From positions 1 to 64,000 of the forward strand of contig NZ_PYWB01000007.1 in the NCBI RefSeq assembly GCF_003056345.1: a DNA stretch of 64,000 nucleotides. The letters are read 5' to 3'. Positions 14,954-22,245 of this stretch are shown here, in pieces (position 1 is the first letter of the stretch; every line of letters begins with the position of its first letter). The notes beneath the pieces are model-generated. The model ran no database searches. It was not told where the DNA came from and was given only the letters and a program-made list of their open reading frames with translations. Source of the DNA: Devosia submarina. Its GTDB lineage: Bacteria > Pseudomonadota > Alphaproteobacteria > Rhizobiales > Devosiaceae. A program made the position numbers and the translations under genes.

Positions 14954-16086
14954 ACAACCAACTCCATTCCGAGTTCGAAGGCGCTGTAGATTTCTTCTTT
15001 GCGGCTTGGCTCCAGGCGGGCGAGACGCTGCGCTATCGTGCGCTTCTGAGCATCGTTGAGGATGCGGCCAGCCAAGTTCCAGCGGATGCAGTCCATGAGC
15101 GGATCGGTGCCGTCATACTGGACAACCGAGTATTCAACAGGCTTGCCATCGAGGCTGACCATGGTGCGGGATTTGATGTAGCGGGCCCAGCCGTCGAGGA
15201 TTACTGGACCAATCTTCACGATAGGCTCTGCAGCGGCGTTCGCCAGATCATCCTCAATGACAGCTGCATCTTGACCGAGATCGCCGAAGGCTTGGCTATA
15301 GTCGTGACGCCTTACGCCTTCTGGTGGGGCATGTTCCCAGGTAATAACGCCGGGAGCGGCATAGAGCTGGCGCGGAGCGGTAGAGGCCGGAGCCTCCACC
15401 GACTTACCCGGGCTGGGAACAGGTGCCGTCTCTCCGGCTGTCACGCCATCACCTGGGCGTCCACGTCCGGCTCTGAGGGTGTCGGCCGACTGCCTCCCAG
15501 CGGTGTCCCTAGGCCCAGCAACGCTCAACCGCTGGTCGGTTTCCGGAGGCTGCTGGCAATCGTTCGCCGTTTCCGGCTGAATAGGTTGCCGGTCTACGAT
15601 GCCTTCCGCACCGGCAAGAGAAGCTGGAATGACCACGCCTTCGGCTGCTTGCGGACCGTCGGCGCTCGCCTGCATCTGCACAGCCGCTTTGGTCGGCTGC
15701 GGTTCGGATTTCGTCTTGAGCTTGGATGGCTCGACAATGGCCATGGCCGGATCGGCGCGGAGAGCGGCGATTGGGTCCAGCCGCGTCTCCTGCGCATCTT
15801 CGGCAAAATAATTTTTTTCGTTCATATTCGCCAAGCCGAGCATTTCGGCATAGGCGTTCGAGCTGTCGGCCTTATCCAAGATCTTCTTGACGCGCTTGCC
15901 GTCTCCGCCCTCGTCAAGGCTATCCTCGACATGAGCTTTCATCAGCGCTTTGAGGGCCGACCAGTCGCCGCCATTGGCGCTGACGAGATCGCGGAAAGAG
16001 GCAATTACCTGCGCATCCTCAAGCTGGCGCTTAATGATCGGATAGGCCTCAGTCATGATGTCTTTGAGGAACTTGCTGCTGAGCAT
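14950..16086 (-). CDS. Phage protein with GapR-like N-terminus and ParB-like C-terminus
   Basis: The 378-residue protein has an N-terminal helical domain (about 1-75: KFLKDIMTEAYPIIKRQLED ... VSANGGDWSALKALMKAHVED) that resembles the DUF2312/GapR helical DNA-binding proteins or phage relatives. A long Pro/Ala/Gln-rich linker follows, then a C-terminal region (about 280-365) like the end of a ParB/sulfiredoxin-type domain: VILDGWARYIKS, VVQYDGTDPLMDCIRWNL and ILNDAQKRTIAQRLA. ParB-like proteins bind DNA and sometimes CTP. The central ParB motifs are not obvious. Partition, transcription control or nucleoid binding are possible roles. Confidence 0.6.
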   Translation of the reverse strand: MLSSKFLKDIMTEAYPIIKRQLEDAQVIASFRDLVSANGGDWSALKALMKAHVEDSLDEGGDGKRVKKILDKADSSNAYAEMLGLANMNEKNYFAEDAQETRLDPIAALRADPAMAIVEPSKLKTKSEPQPTKAAVQMQASADGPQAAEGVVIPASLAGAEGIVDRQPIQPETANDCQQPPETDQRLSVAGPRDTAGRQSADTLRAGRGRPGDGVTAGETAPVPSPGKSVEAPASTAPRQLYAAPGVITWEHAPPEGVRRHDYSQAFGDLGQDAAVIEDDLANAAAEPIVKIGPVILDGWARYIKSRTMVSLDGKPVEYSVVQYDGTDPLMDCIRWNLAGRILNDAQKRTIAQRLARLEPSRKEEIYSAFELGMELVV

Positions 16087-16437
16087 CTATGCAGCCCTCC
16101 TGATGGAAACAGACCGCCAGCGGCTGGGCAGCGCGTTCAGGGCGCCACGCTCGATCAGAGCATGCACCAGGCGATGCACACCGCTCTTGCTGGCGAGGCC
16201 GAGCGCATCCTTGATCTCGTCATAGGTGGGGCCGGCTTGATGCTCGTCCTGGTAGCGCTCGATGAACTTCAGAGCGGCTGCCTGCTGATTGGTGAGCCCT
16301 GCCCTGCCTGGCTTGGTGTCCAGCGCCATCAGAACCCGAGCTACAAGCTCTTCCTGATTGGATGCATTGCGGAACCGGCGGCAGAGAGTGACAGCACGCT
16401 CGTATGTCTCGTGGGGAATATCTGCCGGACGGTTCAT
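16087..16437 (-). CDS. LexA-type winged-helix protein without protease domain
   Basis: The C-terminal half (about residues 47-112) follows the LexA DNA-binding domain closely: LTNQQAAALKFIERYQDEHQ, PTYDEIKDALGLAS, SGVHRLVHALIERGAL. The N-terminal part (PHETYERAVTLCRRFRNAS) is helical. No S24 peptidase domain follows, so it is a stand-alone DNA-binding protein, perhaps a second early regulator. It overlaps the Cro-like gene by 4 bp and ends one base before the ParB-like gene. Confidence 0.75.
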   Translation of the reverse strand: MNRPADIPHETYERAVTLCRRFRNASNQEELVARVLMALDTKPGRAGLTNQQAAALKFIERYQDEHQAGPTYDEIKDALGLASKSGVHRLVHALIERGALNALPSRWRSVSIRRAA

Positions 16438-16646
16438 GCTGCCGCTCCCGCAGAAGCAGCAAGCACATCAGCTGCCCGCTCCATTGCGCGCCAGTTGTCT
16501 AGCCGTGGCGTGGTCTTGCCGCTTTTCCAGCGCGTCCACATGGATCGATCAATGCCAGCTTCACGCAGCACATCAGCGATGCGCAGGTCACGGGCCTTGA
16601 CGCTTTTCTCAAATGCGGCGATTTCATCTGCAGTGCTCATAGTCAT
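16434..16646 (-). CDS. Cro-like HTH regulator
   Basis: The 70-residue product, first of the minus-strand operon, carries a short HTH (LRIADVLREAGIDRSMWTRWKSGKTTPRLDNWRAM) of the XRE/Cro kind. It is divergent from the S24 repressor gene, with operator palindromes between, the arrangement of cro and cI. ATG 16640 is an alternative start. Its role is probably to turn down repressor expression during induction. Confidence 0.8.
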   Translation of the reverse strand: MTMSTADEIAAFEKSVKARDLRIADVLREAGIDRSMWTRWKSGKTTPRLDNWRAMERAADVLAASAGAAA

Positions 16647-16724
16647 GCACTATGCAGCATTAATGCACACCATGCAAGCATTAATGCACGGTGCATTTGT
16701 GCATTTTTTGGCTACGGTTTCGCC
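16647..16724. promoter_or_regulatory. cro/cI intergenic operator region with GCATTAATGC palindromes
   Basis: The perfect palindrome GCATTAATGC occurs at 16657-16666 and 16678-16687, each followed by AC, with centres exactly 21 bp apart (two helical turns). A weaker version (GTGCATTTGTGCAT) lies at 16691-16704. For the minus-strand cro transcript a TTGCAT box (16677-16672) and CATAGT box (16654-16649) are 17 bp apart, with the first palindrome in the spacer, so a bound repressor would block it. The transcript might be nearly leaderless. The palindrome recurs at 18470 and 18504. Confidence 0.75.
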
Positions 16725-17498
16725 ATGACCGGAATGAGCGAAGATACCAAGGCCTATGTGCGGCATGTGATGGAGGCGAAGAACCTCTCTGCCACTGCGC
16801 TCGCGAAGTTAGCGGGCATGCCCTCAACAACGCTGACTAGGCCGCTCAACGATCCGGAGCATAAGTTCGCGCTGTCGAGCACGACTATCGAGAAGATCGC
16901 TGCTGCAACTGGAATATCGCTCGCTTCATTCCTGTCTAAACTCGGCACAGTGCGCGAGCTGGAGCGGGTGCCTCTGGATGAAAACTGGCAGCCGACGCCT
17001 GATGCTGATGGCGAAGGGTACGAGCGAGAGAGCTATAGCCCTCAAATCCCTGGCGCTATTCCCGAACTGGATGCAAAGGCTGGAGGCGGTGAAGGTGCCG
17101 TTGGCGAGGTTATGGTGCTGCCGGTTGGCAACGGCACCATCTCCGCTCACAAGATCCTGGATGAGTGGCGCATCCCGCCGGCGTATCTGCGCGAAGCAGT
17201 AGCGAACCCCGATCGCGCCATCGTCCTGGGCATCCAAGGCGATTCCATGCTGCCGAACTATGCGCCAGGCGACCGTGTCATCATCGATTTGACCGAACAC
17301 GAGCTACGCGCCGATGGCGTCTACCTGATCAGCGACGGCTATTCAGAGCCTCAAATAAAACGGCTGCAGCGGATCATGTTCACCGTGCCGCCGCGCTGCC
17401 GGATCATCAGCGACAATCCTAGCTATGAGGCTCAAGAGGTTGATGTTGATGGCGTGAAGATCCTAGGCAGGGTAGCTGCCTATGTCGGGAGGCGTTAG
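16725..17498 (+). CDS. CI-like prophage repressor (HTH plus S24 peptidase)
   Basis: The 257-residue protein combines an N-terminal HTH (about 8-70: LSATALAKLAGMPSTTLTRPL) and a C-terminal LexA/CI-type S24 domain. The catalytic serine is S174 in GIQGDSMLPNYAPGD and the general-base lysine K212 in PQIKRLQ. It should hold the element dormant and self-cleave when RecA is activated. ATG 16734 is an alternative start. It is divergent from the Cro-like gene across the operator palindromes, and downstream small genes are coupled to it. Confidence 0.9.
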   Translation: MTGMSEDTKAYVRHVMEAKNLSATALAKLAGMPSTTLTRPLNDPEHKFALSSTTIEKIAAATGISLASFLSKLGTVRELERVPLDENWQPTPDADGEGYERESYSPQIPGAIPELDAKAGGGEGAVGEVMVLPVGNGTISAHKILDEWRIPPAYLREAVANPDRAIVLGIQGDSMLPNYAPGDRVIIDLTEHELRADGVYLISDGYSEPQIKRLQRIMFTVPPRCRIISDNPSYEAQEVDVDGVKILGRVAAYVGRR

Positions 17499-17776
17499 TG
17501 TCAGACGAGGAAACAAACGGAACAAACCAGATGTGGCCGGGGATAGTTGCTGCCAACAAGTCGGTGGCTCTTACGACTGCTGAGTTGGATCAACTCCTCT
17601 CCGTCTTGTTCCGGTCCAACAGCGCGAATTACAAGAGCCTCAGCGCAATGTTCAAATTGCTATCCAATGACAACGACACAGCTTTTCAGATGACCTCAGA
17701 CGCTTTGGACGCCCTGAATGAATCTCAAGACATGTTGGTTGCTTTGTTTGACGCACTTACTGAGAGGTTGAAGTGA
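17498..17776 (+). CDS. Small helical protein downstream of the repressor
   Basis: GTG 17498 overlaps the last base of the repressor stop. The 92-residue product is acidic and helical (LTTAELDQLLSVLFRSNSAN, then DALDALNESQDMLVALFDAL). It is not a known family. Coupling to the repressor means it is expressed in the lysogen, so it could affect host physiology or superinfection, but this is inference. Confidence 0.6.
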   Translation: MSDEETNGTNQMWPGIVAANKSVALTTAELDQLLSVLFRSNSANYKSLSAMFKLLSNDNDTAFQMTSDALDALNESQDMLVALFDALTERLK

Positions 17777-18081
17777 GCGCTGAAATCCCCTCCCTAGCAG
17801 CCGAGCGCGCCCGGCGCGACGCGTTGCGAGCAGCCAAGCAGGAGCCATTGAAATCCAGCGGAGGAGGTGGCACATCTGATGGCATGGAAGCTCGAATTAA
17901 ACGGCTAGAGGAAGACGGCAAGGAGCTGAGGCAAGACCTCAAGACCATCATGCGTGACCTTAGTGAGATTAAAGGACGCGTGAACGCTATGCCAACAACC
18001 TGGCAAATGGTCGGGTTCATAGTGGCATTGTGCGTTGCCTTCTTCACCTACATCCGCTTCGGACTAGGTCTAGGCGGCTAA
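17773..18081 (+). CDS. XhlA-like coiled-coil protein with C-terminal membrane helix
   Basis: The 102-residue product has a coiled coil (MEARIKRLEEDGKELRQDLK, IMRDLSEIKGRVNAMP, about residues 37-73) followed by one membrane helix (WQMVGFIVALCVAFFTYIRF). This matches the plan of XhlA/hemolysin-like phage membrane proteins, some of which help lysis. It starts with a GTG that overlaps the preceding stop (GTGA). Because it lies with the repressor rather than late genes, a lysogeny-stage role is also possible. Confidence 0.6.
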   Translation: MSAEIPSLAAERARRDALRAAKQEPLKSSGGGGTSDGMEARIKRLEEDGKELRQDLKTIMRDLSEIKGRVNAMPTTWQMVGFIVALCVAFFTYIRFGLGLGG

Positions 18082-18380
18082 TTCACGCCAGCGCCAAGCG
18101 CTTCATAGACCTGCAGTGTCTGGACCAGATCGGGAATAACTGTCGGGTCCAGCGGTTTGCAGAGATACACCTGGTCGGGATCCTCGCCCTCGCCATCACC
18201 TATCCTGCCCACGACAGGGATCACCTTGAAATCCTCGTCCAGGTTGCTCCCCCAGCCCGGCTCAAAGGTATAGTGCGGGTACTCTGACTTGAGTGCGCGT
18301 AGCAGGAGATCAATCTCCTGCATCCCTGTTCCGTTGAACCGGCCAGGGAAGATCACCACGAACTCACTAACCTCGCGCAT
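18078..18380 (-). CDS. Hypothetical phage protein (100 residues)
   Basis: The product reads as a compact alpha/beta protein: FVVIFPGRFNGTGMQEIDLL, ALKSEYPHYTFEPGWG, DEDFKVIPVVGRIGDGEGED, ending in a helical QTLQVYEALGAG. It is convergent with the XhlA-like gene with a 4-bp overlap. Its promoter must lie in the region 18381-18520 that holds repressor-type palindromes. No family is recognised. Confidence 0.65.
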   Translation of the reverse strand: MREVSEFVVIFPGRFNGTGMQEIDLLLRALKSEYPHYTFEPGWGSNLDEDFKVIPVVGRIGDGEGEDPDQVYLCKPLDPTVIPDLVQTLQVYEALGAGVN

Positions 18381-18403
18381 CTATCTTGTTCTCCGTTTGT
18401 TCC

Positions 18404-18520
18404 GCACTGCATTAACGACTCAGACGGGCGGAAGAGTCGAGTCCCAAAATTACAGACAATGCCGATTGGTGCATTAATGCATTTTCCCACTTGACGGTGT
18501 GTGTGCATTAATGCATTCTT
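18404..18520. promoter_or_regulatory. Second operator region with TGCATTAATGCA palindromes
   Basis: Two perfect copies of TGCATTAATGCA lie at 18470-18481 and 18504-18515, identical at the core to the cro/cI operators, and a degenerate copy (TGCATTAACGAC) is at 18409-18420. A TTGACG box at 18491-18496 has the second palindrome in the 17-bp spacer before a weak CATTCT box (18514-18519), suggesting a plus-strand promoter for the gene cluster that ends with the integrase. Repressor binding here would silence that cluster and perhaps the divergent 18380 gene. Confidence 0.65.
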
Positions 18521-18552
18521 ATACCCATCAGATCACTGAGGCAAGCGCCTCT

Positions 18553-18960
18553 ATGGAGTGGATGGGAATGGACGTTTACTCAATGAACGATGATCAGTGG
18601 CAGCTGGTGAATAGCGCGTTGCTGACAGGTGCCGGGGCTTGCACCGTTCATGCTCCAGAGGTTCGCGACCAGCTTATCAAGGCGTCTATTGTCTTGGACG
18701 ACATCGCTGATGCTGCAGGCAAGTCGCCGTTCACCGTCATTGTCGCTCACCCCGAATATGCCGATCAGGCCGACAACAGTTTCAATGGCACCTTCCAGGC
18801 TCACGTCATGGCAGCGGACGCCGGCGACGCTATTGATGACGCTGTCATACAAGCTGCCGAAAGCGCAAGGCGGAGCATAGGCGAGGATGCTGCATTCAGC
18901 GACTGGGCGGTCATAGCCTGCTTCGCTGGCCACCTCGATAGTCTTCACGGCGCTCCCTAA
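18553..18960 (+). CDS. Hypothetical phage protein (135 residues)
   Basis: The frame is open from 18499, but that start would overlap the probable promoter, so ATG 18553 is preferred; ATG 18562 and 18568 are alternatives. The product (MEWMGMDVYSMNDDQWQLVN ... HAPEVRDQLIKASIVLDDIA) is acidic and helical, with a beta-rich middle (SPFTVIVAHPEY). It is the first gene after the operator region. No family is recognised. Confidence 0.6.
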   Translation: MEWMGMDVYSMNDDQWQLVNSALLTGAGACTVHAPEVRDQLIKASIVLDDIADAAGKSPFTVIVAHPEYADQADNSFNGTFQAHVMAADAGDAIDDAVIQAAESARRSIGEDAAFSDWAVIACFAGHLDSLHGAP

Positions 18961-19017
18961 TCTCTCCCCCCTCCTGGGCGGCGGGTTTGGCCAATAATCA
19001 GCCCGCCGATTTCTTCC

Positions 19018-19236
19018 ATGCCGCATATCTCCGACGAACTGCTGACTGCCTTCCAACGGATTGCGCATGACGCTGCTGCTTTAGCTGCCTGCGTCCAGCG
19101 TGACGATACAGGCGACATCATCGGACATCAGTTCGTCGGCAATGGCAATGGCGGCAACCTCTCTCAAGAAACCCTCCTGGCTAAGGACGCAGTGCAACGC
19201 ACGCTCCATGCCCTCAACAACATCAAGGAAGGCTGA
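19018..19236 (+). CDS. Hypothetical phage protein (72 residues)
   Basis: The product MPHISDELLTAFQRIAHDAA is helical with a glycine-rich centre (FVGNGNGGNLSQETLLAKDA). It lies 57 bp after the preceding gene and 3 bp before the next. No function can be inferred beyond membership in the operon of small early genes. Confidence 0.55.
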   Translation: MPHISDELLTAFQRIAHDAAALAACVQRDDTGDIIGHQFVGNGNGGNLSQETLLAKDAVQRTLHALNNIKEG

Positions 19237-19239
19237 TCT

Positions 19240-19602
19240 ATGGCCATAATGGATCGAACTCAGAAGAGGCGCCCGAACATTTCCCATGGCGCCAATCCGC
19301 TCACCTATCGGCCAAGCATCAAGACCGAACGCGCCTCAGCTATTGCGGCTCGAATGGCCGCTTGGAACCGGCTGTCGGAAGAGGCCAAGCAGGAACGGCA
19401 GCGGGAATGGCGCGAGCATGAAGAGGACCTGGCACAATGGCGCAAGGACTTCGACAAGTTCGGCCCTGCCAAGGCTCGGGAGATGCTGGAACAGCGCCGA
19501 GACGGCCGCGCAGCCCTCAACCGTATCAAGGACATGGAAGCTCGTGTTGCTGTCGAAGGCGATACGGATCTGAACCACGACAACATCGAGGCCGCGGAAT
19601 GA
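19240..19602 (+). CDS. Hypothetical charged helical phage protein (120 residues)
   Basis: The central part is a very charged helix (LSEEAKQERQREWREHEEDL, AQWRKDFDKFGPAKAREMLE), resembling a coiled coil. The N-terminus has MDRTQKRRPNISHGANPL. It is coupled to the following gene by ATGA. No domain is recognised. Confidence 0.6.
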   Translation: MAIMDRTQKRRPNISHGANPLTYRPSIKTERASAIAARMAAWNRLSEEAKQERQREWREHEEDLAQWRKDFDKFGPAKAREMLEQRRDGRAALNRIKDMEARVAVEGDTDLNHDNIEAAE

Positions 19603-19874
19603 GGAAGATAGTTGACCCAGCCAACTTCTACGCAAGACCGCGCGCAATGTCGTTCGAGGTCATGTTCTGGGGGAACGGCAACCTTGGCTCATTTACCGCC
19701 GACGCGTTCCGCAAGGACGATGAAGAGATGATGTCGCTTGCAATAGGGGTTCATGAAGTACCCGTCTCTGTCGAAGAGATGACGGCGATCCGGGATGCCT
19801 TGAGCATGACTCTTTCCGCTCGCCTTGAACGCGACCGAGCCCGCGACCTGACCGCGGGGGACGAAGAGATATGA
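19599..19874 (+). CDS. Hypothetical phage protein (91 residues)
   Basis: ATG 19599 overlaps the previous stop. The product MRKIVDPANFYARPRAMSFE contains VMFWGNGNLGSFTADAFRKD and a helical part VEEMTAIRDALSMTLSARLE. It may be a small alpha/beta protein. Function is unknown. Confidence 0.6.
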   Translation: MRKIVDPANFYARPRAMSFEVMFWGNGNLGSFTADAFRKDDEEMMSLAIGVHEVPVSVEEMTAIRDALSMTLSARLERDRARDLTAGDEEI

Positions 19875-19975
19875 ACCTCACCCTCAACACCACCCTATTC
19901 GTCACTTGGGGCGCGCTGATGCTGGCTGCTGCCACGTGGATGCGCTTCGACGCATGGCCTTGGGAGTTGCTGTGA
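19871..19975 (+). CDS. Very small membrane peptide (34 residues)
   Basis: The ORF overlaps the stop of the previous gene (ATGA) and the start of the next (TGATG). The product MNLTLNTTLFVTWGALMLAA followed by ATWMRFDAWPWELL is a single hydrophobic helix. Many phages have such peptides, usually of unknown role. Support comes from coupling only. Confidence 0.45.
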   Translation: MNLTLNTTLFVTWGALMLAAATWMRFDAWPWELL

Positions 19976-20172
19976 TGCTTGACCCGCAGCCCTTGCACTT
20001 GACCCCTTCCGAAAAGATCAGAGCCCTCGGTTGGCAAGCCGAATGCCGCGACAAAGATGGCCACCTAACCCGCACCCATGCGCCCTTCGCCAGCGACGAG
20101 GATATTGTGTGGCTGGTTCGTGAGGCGCTCGAACATGGCGACACCATAACGATCTGGCCGGTGAAATCATGA
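19975..20172 (+). CDS. Hypothetical phage protein (65 residues)
   Basis: ATG 19975 overlaps the stop of the small membrane peptide. The product MLDPQPLHLTPSEKIRALGW continues QAECRDKDGHLTRTHAPFAS and ends in a helix EDIVWLVREALEHGDT. It looks like a small folded protein. No family is recognised. Confidence 0.55.
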   Translation: MLDPQPLHLTPSEKIRALGWQAECRDKDGHLTRTHAPFASDEDIVWLVREALEHGDTITIWPVKS

Positions 20173-20315
20173 CCACCATCCTCACCACCAAATACACCTG
20201 CGACAGCTGCGGTAACTGGAGACAGGTGCCTGTTGTGCTTACTCGTAAGGGGAATGGATGGGTTGAAGTTCCTCCTGCTCCTGATCGGGTTGTTGAGCCG
20301 AGAGGGGCTGCGTGA
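20169..20315 (+). CDS. Small zinc-ribbon-like protein (48 residues)
   Basis: ATG 20169 overlaps the previous stop (ATGA) and the end overlaps the next start (TGATG). The product MTTILTTKYTCDSCGNWRQV has one CxxC pair (CDSCG) and then a beta-rich tail (VVLTRKGNGWVEVPPAPDRV). With only one pair a zinc site would need a partner or dimer. Function unknown. Confidence 0.5.
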   Translation: MTTILTTKYTCDSCGNWRQVPVVLTRKGNGWVEVPPAPDRVVEPRGAA

Positions 20316-20572
20316 TGAAGAACAAGCTTTCAGACCTGAACGATCACCTGTTCGCCCAGCTCGAGCGGCTGTCCGATGAGGATCTCACGGCCGAGCAGAT
20401 CCAGCAGGAAGCCAAGCGCGGCGAAGCCCTGGTCGCGGTTTCGGAGCAGATACTGAAGAACGCTGACCTGACGTTTAAAGCGGCAACCTTTGTTGCGCAG
20501 CACGGCGACCGCTATCGCCCTGCCCTTTCTGGGCTGATCGGCAAGTCCGTCACCGTGGAGACGGGCAAATGA
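20315..20572 (+). CDS. Hypothetical phage protein (85 residues)
   Basis: The start may be GTG 20312 or ATG 20315; the latter overlaps the previous stop by one base. The product MKNKLSDLNDHLFAQLERLS is mostly helical (LTAEQIQQEAKRGEALVAVS, EQILKNADLTFKAA). It is a commonly shaped small phage protein with no known role. It ends 4 bp into the HNH gene. Confidence 0.6.
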   Translation: MKNKLSDLNDHLFAQLERLSDEDLTAEQIQQEAKRGEALVAVSEQILKNADLTFKAATFVAQHGDRYRPALSGLIGKSVTVETGK

Positions 20573-21414
20573 GGGGCAAGCGGATCACATACAGCGCCGT
20601 CGAAATGGCATGGCTGGAAGCTAACCGGATTATGGTCATCAGCGACTATCATGCCGCCTTTGTCGCCACCTTCGGTCGAGATGATATTTCAGCACTGAAC
20701 CTGCACGGCCTGCGTAAGCGCAAGGGGTGGAAGACAGGCCGAGAAGGCGACCGATACAAAGGGCGCCACCGGAAGTTTAGCTCTGCGGAGATGGCTTGGT
20801 TGAAGGAAAACCACCTTCTGCCAATAGCCGAATACCATCGCGCCTTCATCGAGGCGTTTCCGCGTGAGGACGTTCGCCCTCAGAATCTTCATGCGCTGCG
20901 GAAGCGTTTGGGTTGGAAAACCGGACGCACGGGCCAGTTCACCAAGGGCAACGTCTCGCACAACAAGGGCAAGCGCTGCCCTGATGGTGTTGGAGGGCGT
21001 CACCCGAATGCCCGCAAGACTCACTTCAAGAAGGGCCAGGAGCCGCACAACACCAAGTTCCTTGGCCATGAGCGGATCAACAAGGACGGTTATATCGAGA
21101 TCAGCGTTGCCGAGACGAACCCACACACCGGCTATGATCGGCGTTATGTCCACAAGCATGTGCATTTATGGACCCAGCATAACGGGCCTGTGCCGGAAGG
21201 CTATGCGCTGAAGTGCCTGGACGGCAACAAGCTCAATACGGATCCATCGAATTGGGAAGCGATCCCGCGTGGCGTTCTGCCTCGCCTTAACGGCGGCAAG
21301 GCAACACGGGTGATGGCGTATGACAGCGCCCCAGCAGAGTTGAAGCCTGCGCTCCTCGCGATTGCCAAGATCGACCACACCATCAAGCAGAAGCGGAGCA
21401 GCGCCCATGCGTAA
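20569..21414 (+). CDS. HNH endonuclease with duplicated N-terminal DNA-binding unit
   Basis: The 281-residue protein has two tandem copies of a 50-residue unit (about residues 6-57 and 68-120), each reading S..EMAWL..N....I..YH.AF...F.R.D....NLH.LRKR.GWKTGR. These look like HTH or SANT-like DNA-binding units. A zinc-poor HNH_3-type domain follows (about 160-235): GYDRRYVHKHVHLWTQHNG, GYALKCLDGNKLNTDPSNWE. The protein probably cuts specific DNA, like phage homing-type nucleases. Neighbours are coupled by 4-8 bp overlaps. Confidence 0.8.
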   Translation: MRGKRITYSAVEMAWLEANRIMVISDYHAAFVATFGRDDISALNLHGLRKRKGWKTGREGDRYKGRHRKFSSAEMAWLKENHLLPIAEYHRAFIEAFPREDVRPQNLHALRKRLGWKTGRTGQFTKGNVSHNKGKRCPDGVGGRHPNARKTHFKKGQEPHNTKFLGHERINKDGYIEISVAETNPHTGYDRRYVHKHVHLWTQHNGPVPEGYALKCLDGNKLNTDPSNWEAIPRGVLPRLNGGKATRVMAYDSAPAELKPALLAIAKIDHTIKQKRSSAHA

Positions 21415-21622
21415 GCTCACCGACCAAGAACGCCAGTTGCTCGAGCTCATCAACTCCGCTGGCGGGTCCGTCTGCCCAGGTACTGACACCACTATACCAA
21501 AGGCAGGGCATAAGGCTTTGCAGCGTATGGCACGTGCTGGATTGCTGTCGATCGAAGAGACAGATGATGGCCCAAGGTTCCACCTGACGTCAGCCGGCCG
21601 CGGCGAGGTCGACGATGGCTAG
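21407..21622 (+). CDS. Small winged-helix-like protein (71 residues)
   Basis: ATG 21407 overlaps the HNH gene end by 8 bp. The product starts MRKLTDQERQLLELINSAGG and contains KALQRMARAGLLSIEETDDG and FHLTSAGRGE, the helix-wing pattern of small winged HTH proteins. It probably binds DNA. The following HNH gene overlaps by 8 bp. Confidence 0.6.
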   Translation: MRKLTDQERQLLELINSAGGSVCPGTDTTIPKAGHKALQRMARAGLLSIEETDDGPRFHLTSAGRGEVDDG

Positions 21623-22031
21623 GGCAGTGCCGGAGTGGATCGGCAAAACACCGGATAGCAAAATACCGGATCGAGTGAAGCTCCGCGTCCGCGAGCGAGA
21701 GAAGGACATTTGCTACCTCTCCGGCCGGAAGATCACCACCAGCGACCAGGTCGACTATGACCACCGCATCGCGCTTATCAATTGGACCGGCGAAGGGCAC
21801 GGCAACCGAGAGAGCAACATCTTCCCGGTCATTCGAGACAAGCACCGCGAAAAGACAAGGCAGGACGTGGCTGAGAAGGCCAAGAGCGCTGCTGTTCGCA
21901 AGAAGCATCTCGGCATCAGGCCAGAACCAACAATGCGCTCTGCTGGCTTTCCGCCGCGGCAGAAGCAGCGCTCCGCCACCAGACCAATCGACAAGTGGTC
22001 ACTCTTAGGAGGATCTAATGGCAACGCGTGA
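21615..22031 (+). CDS. HNH endonuclease (138 residues)
   Basis: Residues about 18-85 form an HNH domain: RVREREKDICYLSGRKITTS, then VDYDHRIALINWTGEGHGN with the catalytic DH, and SNIFPVIRDKHREKTRQDVA with the closing N and H. The C-terminal part is basic and may bind DNA. It overlaps both neighbours. Two HNH genes a few hundred bases apart in the same operon is not unusual for phages of this type. Confidence 0.8.
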   Translation: MARAVPEWIGKTPDSKIPDRVKLRVREREKDICYLSGRKITTSDQVDYDHRIALINWTGEGHGNRESNIFPVIRDKHREKTRQDVAEKAKSAAVRKKHLGIRPEPTMRSAGFPPRQKQRSATRPIDKWSLLGGSNGNA

Positions 22032-22245
22032 TGATCCACCGCTGACAACAGATCAGCTGGAGGTCTTGGCCAAGCGCGGCAGCAACGTGCGCGATCGTGC
22101 CTGGATGATCCGATCCATGGCGCAAGAGATCCTGCGCCGGCGCCAGTGGGATGCTCCTCCACAACAATTCACAATCACCCCTGCCGAGCAGCGAATGATC
22201 GAAGCACTTCGCGCCATGCAGGACGAACGGAAGGACGCAGCATGA
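22018..22245 (+). CDS. Hypothetical phage protein (75 residues)
   Basis: The product MATRDDPPLTTDQLEVLAKR is helical with a basic middle (VRDRAWMIRSMAQEILRRRQ) and ends TPAEQRMIEALRAMQDERKD. Preceded by AGGAGG a few bases upstream of the ATG, a strong ribosome site. It overlaps the HNH gene by 14 bp. Function unknown. Confidence 0.6.
   Translation: MATRDDPPLTTDQLEVLAKRGSNVRDRAWMIRSMAQEILRRRQWDAPPQQFTITPAEQRMIEALRAMQDERKDAA

Noticed and set aside
14881..16728. A 615-codon plus-strand open frame across the ParB-like, LexA-like and Cro-like genes
   Set aside because: It is antisense to three coupled minus-strand genes with recognisable folds, and its product has no family-like sequence. High GC makes such mirror frames common.
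16657..18515. Spaced palindromes as a CRISPR array
   Set aside because: Repeats are only 10-12 bp, palindromic, irregularly spaced (21 and 34 bp within pairs) and located at promoters, so they are operators, not CRISPR repeats. No cas genes are present.
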